A stretch of DNA of 22,198 nucleotides from GWA2-44-9 sp964429675 (GCA_964429675.1 CAYSDF010000009.1:1-22198); one strand, 5' to 3'; counted from the stretch's first letter, positions 15,022-21,135 are shown. Made by a program: numbers and translations. Notes: generated from the sequence alone by a model not told the origin.

Positions 15022-15243
15022 ATGGCAGTACCACGTCACCACATGGCTAAGGGCAAGCAGCTTCGAAGACGAAGCCATCTGGCTCTAAAGCCTAAAAAGT
15101 TAGTCGCCTGCTCTCACTGCAAAAAGATGATTTTGCCGCATTTAGTTTGTAAATTTTGCGGATATTATAAAGGTAAAGAGGTTATCAATGTTTTAGCGAA
15201 AGAACTTAAGAAAAAGGAGAAGAAAACAAAGTCTCAGGGTTAG
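15022..15243 (+). CDS. rpmF: Ribosomal protein bL32
   Basis: Large-subunit protein. The 73-aa sequence has the family start (MAVPRHHMAKGKQLRRRSH) and a zinc ribbon with two Cys pairs, C30xxC33 and C43xxC46 (ACSHCKK and CKFCGYY), and ends in a Lys-rich tail. Retention of all four Cys marks the zinc-binding version of L32. It starts with ATG shortly after an extended -10 and is likely leaderless. nusB follows after 26 nt and rnc further on, so rpmF, nusB and rnc may form a ribosome-biogenesis group. Confidence 0.95.
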   Translation: MAVPRHHMAKGKQLRRRSHLALKPKKLVACSHCKKMILPHLVCKFCGYYKGKEVINVLAKELKKKEKKTKSQG

Positions 15244-15269
15244 TCTTAGTACCTAATCGTTATTTCAAA

Positions 15270-15809
15270 ATGGCATCACGACATCTATCCAGGTCGGTAG
15301 CAATGCAATCACTCTACGAGTGGGATTTTAGAGGCAAGAAAAATGACGAGCTGCCCGTAATAATAAAAAGGAACCTGGATGAGTTCGCTCCGGGCCTAGA
15401 GGATGCTACTTTTGTGTACAAGCTTATCGAGGGCGTAATGGCCCATCTGGCTGAGCTAGATTTGGTTATAGGAAAAGCAGCTCCGCAATGGCCGCTAGAA
15501 CAAATCGCTGCAGTTGATCGGAGTGTACTGAGACTAGGACTCTTTGAATTGTTATTTGGTAATCGGGAAGAAGTCCCTCCCAAGGTAGCTATAAATGAAT
15601 CAATAGAATTGGCCAAGTCTTTTGGAGGAGAATCATCGGGTAAGTTTGTTAACGGTGTTTTGGGAACGGTTTACCGCGAGATAGGAGAGCCAGGCAAAGA
15701 TGATGCCCCGCCTGTAAAAGATAAAGCCGCTTCATCAGACGAAGCGAGCCTCGCCCCAGAGGGGCGGGAGGGCAAAGAAGAACCAAAAGAGCCAGAAGAA
15801 AATAAATAA
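15270..15809 (+). CDS. nusB: Transcription antitermination factor NusB with acidic C-terminal tail
   Basis: NusB binds boxA RNA with NusE (S10) in rRNA antitermination. Residues 1-140 show the all-helical NusB fold: SRHLSRSVAMQSLYEWDF, then AAVDRSVLRLGLFELLF and the signature PPKVAINESIELAKSFGGESSGKFVNGVLG, close to family consensus. Beyond residue 140 a 39-aa tail rich in Glu, Lys and Pro extends the usual length (about 130-150 aa). Part of this tail is encoded by two GC-rich palindromes (15728-15770), which suggests it grew by repeat insertion in frame. The start ATG at 15270 has no clear Shine-Dalgarno. Directly downstream of rpmF. Confidence 0.95.
   Translation: MASRHLSRSVAMQSLYEWDFRGKKNDELPVIIKRNLDEFAPGLEDATFVYKLIEGVMAHLAELDLVIGKAAPQWPLEQIAAVDRSVLRLGLFELLFGNREEVPPKVAINESIELAKSFGGESSGKFVNGVLGTVYREIGEPGKDDAPPVKDKAASSDEASLAPEGREGKEEPKEPEENK
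15728..15770 (+). repeat. Two adjacent palindromes inside the nusB 3' coding region
   Basis: CGCTTC-ATCAGAC-GAAGCG (15728-15746), then CGCCCC-AGA-GGGGCG (15752-15766) with flanking T-G and C-G pairs. They encode the ASSDEASLAPEGREG part of the NusB tail. Confidence 0.6.
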
Positions 15810-15810
15810 C

Positions 15811-15925
15811 AATTTTCAATTTTCAGTTTTCAATTTTCATTAAATTCAACAATTTCTCAATTTTCAGACATTGATAATTGGGTCATTGAAAATTCATTGT
15901 AAATTGTAAATTGGCAATTGGTAAT
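15811..15925. repeat. AT-rich short-period repeat block between nusB and rnc
   Basis: The left half repeats (C)AATTTTCA several times (from 15811); the right half has the complement, TGAAAATT and GTAAATTG (to about 15925). The block can fold back on itself imperfectly. No ORF or clear terminator is present. The rnc start candidates lie at its right end. Confidence 0.65.
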
Positions 15926-16627
15926 TATTCTAAGGTGTTTGAAGATAAAATTTCTCAGCTAGAATCGAAGATAGGTATAATTTTTAAAAATAAGGACCTA
16001 CTCCTTCAGGCCCTTACTCATCGATCATATCTGAACGAGAATCATAATTGGCATCTGGACCATAATGAGCGTCTGGAGTTTTTGGGCGATGCCGTTTTGG
16101 AGCTCGTGGTTACGGACTATCTGTACAATACTTATCCCAATCCAGAGGGGGAGATGACTAACTGGCGGGCGGCATTGGTCAATGCCATCATGCTGGCTAA
16201 AATATCATCCCAGTTTGATCTAAATGACTATGTTCTTTTATCGCGAGGAGAAGCCAAAGACACCGGCCGGGCCCGGCAATATATTCTCGCCAATGCCGTC
16301 GAGGCTGTTATCGGTTCGATTTACCTTGATCAGGGCTATGAATCTTCAAGGAAATTTATAAGTCAGTTTATTCTAAGCGAATTGCCTAGAATAATAGAGC
16401 ATCATCTATATCGCGACGCCAAAAGTCTCTTTCAAGAACAGGCCCAAGAAAAAGTCGGCGTTACCCCCACCTATGAAGTATTGGAAGAATGGGGTCCAGA
16501 CCATGCCCGCAATTTTAAAGTCGGGGTTTTCTTAGAGAAAGAAAAAATCGGCGTCGGAGAGGGGCCATCAAAACAAGAAGCCCAGCAAATGGCCGCTGAG
16601 GACGGATTGAAGAAAAAAGGTTGGTAG
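15911..16627 (+). CDS. rnc: Ribonuclease III
   Basis: Cleaves double-stranded RNA in rRNA and mRNA maturation. The RNase III domain has the signature HNERLEFLGDAVLE (51-64, E53 and D60) and ILANAVEAVIGSIYLDQG (125-142, E131). A double-stranded RNA binding domain ends the protein (DAKSLFQEQAQEK to AEDGLKKKGW). At 238 aa it is normal length. The position matching E. coli D114 is Asn128 here. The start is uncertain: TTG at 15911 lies in the AT-rich repeat and gives NYSKVFEDK; GTG at 15935 would remove eight residues and leave the domain intact. No Shine-Dalgarno is seen for either. Confidence 0.95.
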   Translation: MAIGNYSKVFEDKISQLESKIGIIFKNKDLLLQALTHRSYLNENHNWHLDHNERLEFLGDAVLELVVTDYLYNTYPNPEGEMTNWRAALVNAIMLAKISSQFDLNDYVLLSRGEAKDTGRARQYILANAVEAVIGSIYLDQGYESSRKFISQFILSELPRIIEHHLYRDAKSLFQEQAQEKVGVTPTYEVLEEWGPDHARNFKVGVFLEKEKIGVGEGPSKQEAQQMAAEDGLKKKGW

Positions 16628-16667
16628 TGCAGCGCGGGGCCACGAACATTAATGTTTGGGGTCGCTG

Positions 16668-16695
16668 TTGCGAGTCTTATCGTCTTTGATATAAT
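16668..16695 (+). promoter_or_regulatory. Promoter of the alpha/beta hydrolase gene (leaderless)
   Basis: -35 TTGCGA (16668-16673), 16-bp spacer, extended -10 TGATATAAT (16687-16695). ATG 16703 follows after 7 nt. Confidence 0.82.
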
Positions 16696-16702
16696 ATTTC
16701 AT

Positions 16703-17662
16703 ATGTCATCATTTGAATCAGCTCTTCCTCGGATCGAACAGGCTCCGACGAAAGAAGAGCTTGAATCGCCAGAAGTCAAAGGTTTATTTCAGGAACAATT
16801 TGAGAATCCGGGAGCCGTCGAGGTTTATGGCGGGGAAATGAAGATCATCGATTTAAAACCGGAGCAACTAAAGACAGAAGTGCCGGCTGTTTTTTTGCGC
16901 GGCTGGGGCACAACCCCAACTTCTTATAAAGACGCTCTCTTTGATCTAGCCGGAAAGGATAGAAGAACTCTGGCCATAGAAGAGTACAGCGGAATAGATA
17001 TTGAAAATCTTCCTAAAGATGATCCAAGAATGAAAAATATACCGGAAGGTGAATTAAGAAAAGTAGCTGCCGTTCTTAAGACGCTAGATGAGAAGGGAAT
17101 AGATCAGGCCGATTTGGTAGCTCATTCTGAGGGAGGAATATATGCAACTTATGCAGCCATGCTTAGGCCCGAGAAGGTCAGGAGTATGGTCCTAGTCGAT
17201 CCGGCAGGAATGATGGGAGATGATAGCGTATGGCGTACTTTAAAAGGAGCTATGCTTGATAGCGCGCTTCAGATGGGCAGGTTAAGAAAGGATGCCGAAG
17301 CTAAAAGAATAAGCGATCAGGGTAGCAAGGAACTCTTCAAGTTTATAGCCAAGGATCCTAAAAGAGCCATTAGTTCTATAGGAACTATTGCCGGGAGCCA
17401 AATCCATGAAATATTAGAACAGCTTCACGATATGGGAATTAAAATTTCCATTATCCATGGAGTTGATGATAAGCTTTTCCCAATGGAAAAAATTCAAGAG
17501 ACGACTAATACGAAGATGGTTGATGGTTTTTATTCTGTAAAAGGAACTCATAATGATATATCCCACCATCCCGAACAGTTTTCTGTGGTCATAGATAACG
17601 CTCTTGATGCTCTGGAGAACTTAAGTAAAAAGGAGAAAGAAGCAACTGAAGTCGCAGCATAG
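16703..17662 (+). CDS. Alpha/beta hydrolase fold protein
   Basis: Likely esterase or lipase-like enzyme; substrate unknown. From ATG 16703 it is 319 aa. The nucleophile elbow is VAHSEGGIYA with Ser142 (HSEGG, as in GxSxG hydrolases with His for the first Gly). Acid candidates are Asp255/256 (HGVDDKLFP) and the catalytic His is probably H283 (VKGTHNDISHH). An oxyanion-type strand VPAVFLRGWGTTP (60-72) precedes. A longer reading from 16652 adds an apparently hydrophobic N-terminus, but that part is the promoter in translation: the extended -10 ends 7 nt before 16703. So the protein is probably cytoplasmic and the mRNA leaderless. About 75 nt after rnc. Confidence 0.85.
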   Translation: MSSFESALPRIEQAPTKEELESPEVKGLFQEQFENPGAVEVYGGEMKIIDLKPEQLKTEVPAVFLRGWGTTPTSYKDALFDLAGKDRRTLAIEEYSGIDIENLPKDDPRMKNIPEGELRKVAAVLKTLDEKGIDQADLVAHSEGGIYATYAAMLRPEKVRSMVLVDPAGMMGDDSVWRTLKGAMLDSALQMGRLRKDAEAKRISDQGSKELFKFIAKDPKRAISSIGTIAGSQIHEILEQLHDMGIKISIIHGVDDKLFPMEKIQETTNTKMVDGFYSVKGTHNDISHHPEQFSVVIDNALDALENLSKKEKEATEVAA

Positions 17663-17691
17663 TTGATATTATTTTGAATTTCAACTAGAAT
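17663..17691 (+). promoter_or_regulatory. Promoter of the 43-aa gene (leaderless)
   Basis: -35 TTGATA (17663-17668), 17-bp spacer, -10 TAGAAT (17686-17691). ATG 17699 follows after 7 nt. The promoter begins at the base after the hydrolase stop codon. Confidence 0.72.
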
Positions 17692-17698
17692 AAAATTA

Positions 17699-17830
17699 AT
17701 GGCTGAAAAAGGTCCACAAAAAGAATCAGGTAAATCTAGGCAGTCTATATGGGAGACTGAGGTCTTGCTTATAATTCCATTCTTTCCGATATTTTTGATG
17801 GGAGATTTTTTGGACTCACTCTTTAGTTAA
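17699..17830 (+). CDS. 43-aa single-pass membrane peptide
   Basis: Small gene of unknown function. The N-terminal 20 residues are polar and basic (MAEKGPQKESGKSRQSIW), followed by a hydrophobic helix (about 22-37, EVLLIIPFFPIFLMG) and a short tail (DFLDSLFS). The positive N-terminus suggests an N-inside orientation. It has a good promoter 7 nt upstream of the ATG, suggesting a leaderless mRNA, and lies 5 nt before the next gene, with which it may be co-transcribed. It is too short to identify by motif. Confidence 0.65.
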   Translation: MAEKGPQKESGKSRQSIWETEVLLIIPFFPIFLMGDFLDSLFS

Positions 17831-17835
17831 TAAAC

Positions 17836-18201
17836 ATGGGAGAATTTAAACAAATACTTTACGAAATATTTGACGTTTTAGGCCTTTCCGACCAGGAGAA
17901 GGAAAGGGCCAACGACATATTCAAAAAGAAGCTTGCGGCCGACCTTTTAGCGTCTGTTCAGAGTGAGCTTCCCCAAGAGGATCAGCAATGGATAGCTAGT
18001 CAGATGTCTCATCCAAATCCTGCCGATCCTAAGATAGCCGAAGTTAAGGCTAGGATAGGCGGGTTATTTTCTGAAACTGCACTCTATGACCGAAGTCGTA
18101 TAGTTTTTAAAAAAATCGTTGCCGACTATGTTAAGTTTATGAGTGAAGGATTGGAAGAGGAAAAGGCCTCAAAAATAAGGGAGCTTGCCGATAAGATCTA
18201 A
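17836..18201 (+). CDS. Small helical protein (121 aa), function unknown
   Basis: Not firmly recognised. It is predicted all-helical, without cysteines or membrane segments. Two similar parts can be seen: a first half (MGEFKQILYEIFDVLGLSD, then EKERANDIFKKKLAADLLASV) and a C-terminal helix pair (IVFKKIVADYVKFMSEGLEEEKASKIRELADKI). It looks like one of the DUF-type small proteins often found near rpsP in this lineage, but I cannot name the family with certainty. The start ATG at 17836 has no Shine-Dalgarno and is 5 nt after the 43-aa gene, and rpsP begins 39 nt downstream. Confidence 0.75.
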   Translation: MGEFKQILYEIFDVLGLSDQEKERANDIFKKKLAADLLASVQSELPQEDQQWIASQMSHPNPADPKIAEVKARIGGLFSETALYDRSRIVFKKIVADYVKFMSEGLEEEKASKIRELADKI

Positions 18202-18240
18202 GAGCTTGATTTTTAATTAATACCTGCTAAGATATAATCC

Positions 18241-18600
18241 ATGCTTATGATACGTCTACAACGCATAGGTAAAAGAGGACAGGCCTATTTCAGGGTCATT
18301 GTTACTGAGCATACCTCACGACCAAAGGGTGAATTCCTTGAGCTTTTAGGTACCTATAATCCTCACCAGAAAGAATTTAAGGTTAAAAAAGACAGAGTAG
18401 AATATTGGATGTCTAAAGGGGCTCAAATATCGCCGACAACCAATAATTTGATGGTAAATTATAAAGTCTGGAACAAGCCTAAAATGCAAAGCTGGAAACC
18501 AAAGCCTTCGTCCCGAGCTCAGGCCGAGGGGAAGAAAGCTCAGTCAGATAAACCAGCTGAGGCGCCCAAGGTACAAGCCGCGACAGCGCCGACAGCATAA
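18241..18600 (+). CDS. rpsP: Ribosomal protein bS16
   Basis: Small-subunit protein. MLMIRLQRIGKRGQAYFRVIV matches the family start (MxxIRLxRxG); residues 1-80 cover the S16 fold (EFLELLGTYNPHQKE, RVEYWMSKGAQISPT). A tail of about 35 residues rich in Ala, Lys and Pro follows, as in many S16 proteins. TATAAT (18233-18238) is 2 nt before the first ATG and 8 nt before a second ATG (18247), so a leaderless start at 18247 would drop two residues; family length favours 18241. Downstream, where a khpA-type KH gene often lies, there is only a Shine-Dalgarno and an ATG-GAT-TAA. Confidence 0.96.
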   Translation: MLMIRLQRIGKRGQAYFRVIVTEHTSRPKGEFLELLGTYNPHQKEFKVKKDRVEYWMSKGAQISPTTNNLMVNYKVWNKPKMQSWKPKPSSRAQAEGKKAQSDKPAEAPKVQAATAPTA

Positions 18601-18624
18601 AAAGGAGCAAGCATTATGGATTAA

Positions 18625-18691
18625 GTATTAAGGATAAAATAACAGAGCCCCGAAAGGGGCTTTGTAGTATTTGAATTTAAAACCTTAATAC
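18625..18691. repeat. Inverted repeat between rpsP and glmS
   Basis: GTATTAAGG (18625-18633) and CCTTAATAC (18683-18691) are perfect complements enclosing the rpsP terminator. The surrounding DNA is built from TTAATACT-like units running up to the glmS -10. Confidence 0.6.
18646..18663 (+). terminator. Weak terminator after rpsP
   Basis: AGCCCC-GAAA-GGGGCT (18646-18661), a stable stem with a GAAA loop, but followed by only TTTG. Confidence 0.65.
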
Positions 18692-18713
18692 GAGATACTT
18701 AATACTGTATACT
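18685..18713 (+). promoter_or_regulatory. glmS promoter (leaderless)
   Basis: -10 TATACT (18708-18713) lies 6 nt before ATG 18720, so transcription should begin at the start codon. The -35 candidate TTAATA (18685-18690), 17 bp upstream, is weak. Confidence 0.65.
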
Positions 18714-18719
18714 AAATCT

Positions 18720-20558
18720 ATGTGTGGCATCTTTGGATACGTTAGCAAAAACAAAATAAACGCTGTCCCTATAATTCTGGACGGCTTAAAGCGCCTTGAA
18801 TACCGGGGATATGATTCATCCGGCATCGCTGCCGTTGTTTCTAGCGGGATTATTTCCAGAAAAAAATCAGGCCGCATCAGCGAGCTGGAAAAAGTTTTAA
18901 ATAACAGCTGGGAAAGCCGAGCCTCTATTGGCCATACCCGCTGGGCTACTCATGGAGGACCCACAGATAAGAATGCCCATCCTCATTTCAGCTGCGATAA
19001 GAAAATATATCTCGTCCACAACGGCATCATAGAAAATTTCAAGGATTTAAAGGCCAAGCTTTTTAGGAATGGTCATAAGTTCCAGTCCGATACTGATACG
19101 GAAGTAATACCCCATTTGATAGAGGATTTTTTAAATAGAGATCATACAAGCTTTGAAGAGGCTGTGCGGCTGGCTTTAAAATCAATAGTGGGGACATATG
19201 CCCTAGTAGTTATCCATGCCGATCACCCCGATAAGATAATTGTCGCTAGAAATTCCAGTCCATTGTTGATCGGTTTCTCGGATAATCAAAAATATGTCGC
19301 TTCTGATGCTTCGGCAATTTTACCCCATACTCGCAAAGTTGTTTACCTGGAAGACGGGGAGTTTGCGATTATTACTCCAAATGATTTTAGGATCGCTACT
19401 TTGGATAGAAAAGCCGTTTTAAGAAATGAAGAAAGAATTGAGTGGTCCGAGGATGCGGTTAAAAAAAACAATTTCCCACACTTTATGCTAAAAGAAATAT
19501 TCGAAGAGCCCGAGGCGGTGGAGAATGCATTAAGGGGAAGGTTAGTTTTGAAAGACGGACTAGCGAAGTTGGGGGGGCTTGAATTGGTTGAGAAGGATTT
19601 AAGAAAAGTAAATCGGCTAATTATTACTGGCTGTGGTACGGCATACCTAGCCGGCTTAATAGGAGAATACATGATTGAAGAGCAGGCTGGCCTGTCTGTG
19701 GAGACAGAATATGCATCAGAGCTAAGATATAAGAAGAATATTGTTGATCGAGGAACCGCCCTTCTAGCGGTTAGTCAGTCTGGTGAAACGGCCGATACCC
19801 TCGGTGCTCTCAAGGAATTTAAAAGAAAGGGCATTTTGACGCTAGGCGTGATAAATGTGATCGGCGCCTCTATTGCTAGAGAATCCGACGCCGGAGTTTA
19901 TAATCACGCCGGACCGGAGATAGGCGTAGCGTCAACTAAAACTTTCGTTTCCGAGCTCACTGTTATGGCTCTTTTGGCAGTATTTTTAGGAAGGCAAAGG
20001 GCCATGTCTTTAAATTCTGGGAAAAAAATTATTGAGGAATTGGGAAAATTACCTGATAAGATCAGAAGTATATTGGCTAGCGCTAAAGAGATTAAAAAGG
20101 TAGCCAATAAATATTACAAATACGATGACTTTCTTTATCTTGGTAGGAAATATAATTATCCTGCTGCGGTAGAAGGCGCTCTGAAGCTTAAGGAAATATC
20201 ATATATTCATGCCGAAGGCTATGGGGCAGGAGAAATGAAACATGGGCCGATTGCAATGATAGATAAAGACTTTCCCTCGGTAGTTATTGCTCCATCGGAC
20301 AGTATGTATGAAAAAAATGTCAGTAGTATACAAGAAATTAAAGCGCGCAACGGGAAGGTCATCGCCATCGCCACCAAGGGTAACAAGGAAATTGCAAAGA
20401 TTGCCGACGATGTCATATATATTCCGGAAACACTCGAAATGCTTACGCCGATACTCTCAGCAGTGCCGCTGCATCTTTTTGCTTACTATGTCGGGGTTCT
20501 CCGTGGCAATGACGTGGATAAGCCAAGAAACTTGGCAAAAAGCGTAACCGTGGAATAG
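18720..20558 (+). CDS. glmS: Glutamine-fructose-6-phosphate aminotransferase (isomerizing)
   Basis: Makes glucosamine-6-phosphate from fructose-6-phosphate and glutamine, the first step to UDP-GlcNAc and peptidoglycan. The 612-aa protein is full length. MCGIFGY has the N-terminal Cys2 nucleophile of the class II amidotransferase; RLEYRGYDSSG, TRWATHGGPTDKNAHPH and HNGIIENF follow. Two SIS sugar isomerase domains have CGTAYLAG and SQSGETADT, then EGALKLKEISYIHAE. The C-terminus DKPRNLAKSVTVE is canonical. The mRNA is probably leaderless, and no glmS ribozyme precedes it. Downstream is an unusual structured non-coding region and a sugar nucleotidyltransferase, in line with amino-sugar activation. 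Confidence 0.97.
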   Translation: MCGIFGYVSKNKINAVPIILDGLKRLEYRGYDSSGIAAVVSSGIISRKKSGRISELEKVLNNSWESRASIGHTRWATHGGPTDKNAHPHFSCDKKIYLVHNGIIENFKDLKAKLFRNGHKFQSDTDTEVIPHLIEDFLNRDHTSFEEAVRLALKSIVGTYALVVIHADHPDKIIVARNSSPLLIGFSDNQKYVASDASAILPHTRKVVYLEDGEFAIITPNDFRIATLDRKAVLRNEERIEWSEDAVKKNNFPHFMLKEIFEEPEAVENALRGRLVLKDGLAKLGGLELVEKDLRKVNRLIITGCGTAYLAGLIGEYMIEEQAGLSVETEYASELRYKKNIVDRGTALLAVSQSGETADTLGALKEFKRKGILTLGVINVIGASIARESDAGVYNHAGPEIGVASTKTFVSELTVMALLAVFLGRQRAMSLNSGKKIIEELGKLPDKIRSILASAKEIKKVANKYYKYDDFLYLGRKYNYPAAVEGALKLKEISYIHAEGYGAGEMKHGPIAMIDKDFPSVVIAPSDSMYEKNVSSIQEIKARNGKVIAIATKGNKEIAKIADDVIYIPETLEMLTPILSAVPLHLFAYYVGVLRGNDVDKPRNLAKSVTVE

Positions 20559-20567
20559 CGGCAAAAC

Positions 20568-20812
20568 CCCCTCCCCAATTTCTGACCGCCCGACTCCGTT
20601 AACAACTAAACCAATGTCTTATCATTTTTCAGACCATTTGAGATTCCCTGGTCCGGCCATGCGCCCGTCCCGCCTTAAGAGGCGTGGACGCGGCCGTTCC
20701 GGACCACCCCAAATGGTGCCCAGAAAAATACCTGCCTGCCGGCAGGCAGGTCCTTACCATTGGGTAGTTGTACTAACGTCGCGAGATGGTCAGAAATTGC
20801 GGAGGGCCTTTT
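20568..20812 (+). other. Giant imperfect hairpin downstream of glmS (about 240 nt)
   Basis: No plausible gene. The arms pair in order: CCCTCCCCAATTTCTGACC (20569-20587) with 20788-20806, 18 of 19; CGAC (20591-20594) with GTCG (20778-20781); 20598-20616 with 20758-20777; ATTTTTC (20624-20630) with GAAAAAT (20723-20729); ACCATTT (20633-20639) with AAATGGT (20711-20717); GGTCCGG (20650-20656) with CCGGACC (20699-20705); and an apex CGCC-TTAAGA-GGCG (20671-20684). TTTT follows at 20809-20812. It could be a structured RNA, an oversized terminator for glmS, or an inverted-repeat element. It does not match RNase P or tmRNA conserved cores that I can recall. Confidence 0.7.
20730..20751. repeat. GC-rich palindrome inserted in the giant hairpin
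   Basis: Perfect 22-nt palindrome: ACCTGCCTGCC followed by its reverse complement GGCAGGCAGGT. This unit is, to my knowledge, very common in genomes of this lineage. It sits only in the 3' arm of the large hairpin and has no counterpart in the 5' arm. Confidence 0.85.
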
Positions 20813-20820
20813 GCTATAAT
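20812..20820 (+). promoter_or_regulatory. Extended -10 before the structured RNA candidate
   Basis: TGCTATAAT is a perfect extended -10 sequence of the form used elsewhere in the window. No good -35 is seen. Transcription would start near 20827. Confidence 0.65.
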
Positions 20821-20826
20821 GCCATA

Positions 20827-21060
20827 AAGTCCCAGCCTACCCTCCTTGAATCACCTTCCTGGAGGCTCGGATAAGTTTCTAAGGCGTGCTTTAGCCGCCT
20901 AAAGAATCTCTGTGGCATGGCAACGAATCAGCTTTCGAGTAGTCAAAATTCAGGTGTCTGAGCAAAGCGAGTTATGAATTTTGCGTTAAATGAGAATGCG
21001 ATTCGCCCATGACATGTAGGGCCTGGTGATTCCAAGGAGGGAGGCTGGAAGCTTATGATA
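20827..21060 (+). ncRNA. Candidate structured non-coding RNA, family unknown
   Basis: A 217-nt core (20832-21048) closes on itself. P1 is 23 bp with two single-base bulges: CCAGCCT/AGGCTGG, CCCTCCTTG/CAAGGAGGG, AATCACC/GGTGATT (20832-20855 with 21025-21048). P2 pairs AGGCTC (20863-20868) with GGGCCT (21019-21024). Inside are a hairpin built on AGGCG/CGCCT (20877-20906), P3 CATGG..CGAATC/GATTCG.CCATG (20916-20929 with 21000-21011), and P4 CAAAATTCA/TGAATTTTG (20944-20952 with 20975-20983). GCTTT (20931-20935) could also pair with AAAGC (20964-20968) in the P4 loop. The size and long closing stem are compatible with a 6S-like RNA, but no specific 6S, RNase P, tmRNA or SRP signature is evident. 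The 3' end is not defined by a terminator. Confidence 0.6.
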
Positions 21061-21097
21061 GTGGGATAAATTAAAAATCGGGGAGGGGCTGAGCTGT

Positions 21098-21126
21098 TTG
21101 ATTAATCGCCTCAAAAGGTGTAAATT
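21098..21126 (+). promoter_or_regulatory. Promoter of the nucleotidyltransferase gene
   Basis: -35 TTGATT (21098-21103), 17-bp spacer, -10 TAAATT (21121-21126). ATG 21136 follows after 9 nt, so the leader is at most a few nt. Confidence 0.6.
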
Positions 21127-21135
21127 TTAGACCAC

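Noticed and set aside
15811..15925. CRISPR-like array in the AT-rich repeats
   Set aside because: The units are 7-8 nt with no spacers, and the two halves are inverted rather than direct repeats.
18233..18249. Leaderless start of rpsP at 18247 driven by TATAAT
   Set aside because: Not fully excluded, but the first ATG gives the usual MxxIRL family N-terminus and there is no -35 at proper spacing.
18560..18720. glmS ribozyme or riboswitch upstream of glmS
   Set aside because: Only about 120 bp is available, most of it a terminator and TTAATACT-like repeats, and the -10 is 6 nt from the ATG, leaving no leader.
20614..20874. 86-codon open frame in the region after glmS
   Set aside because: It runs through both arms of the giant hairpin, the 22-nt palindrome and the extended -10. 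The peptide is low quality (KIPACRQAG is the palindrome in translation) and there is no Shine-Dalgarno.
20788..21070. Group I intron, suggested by AAATTGCGG and AAAGTCCCAGCC resembling P and Q elements
   Set aside because: The P7 strands (GACTA and its partner ATAGTC) are not found in the required order, and the candidate Q bases are better explained by the 23-bp P1 helix. It also does not interrupt a gene.
20568..21090. RNase P RNA, tmRNA or SRP RNA
   Set aside because: I looked on both strands for the RNase P GGAAAGTCC and ACAGAA core, the tmRNA 5' GGGGCTGA..TTCGA and 3' T-arm/CCA pattern, and the SRP helix 8 GGAA loop. None is convincingly present.
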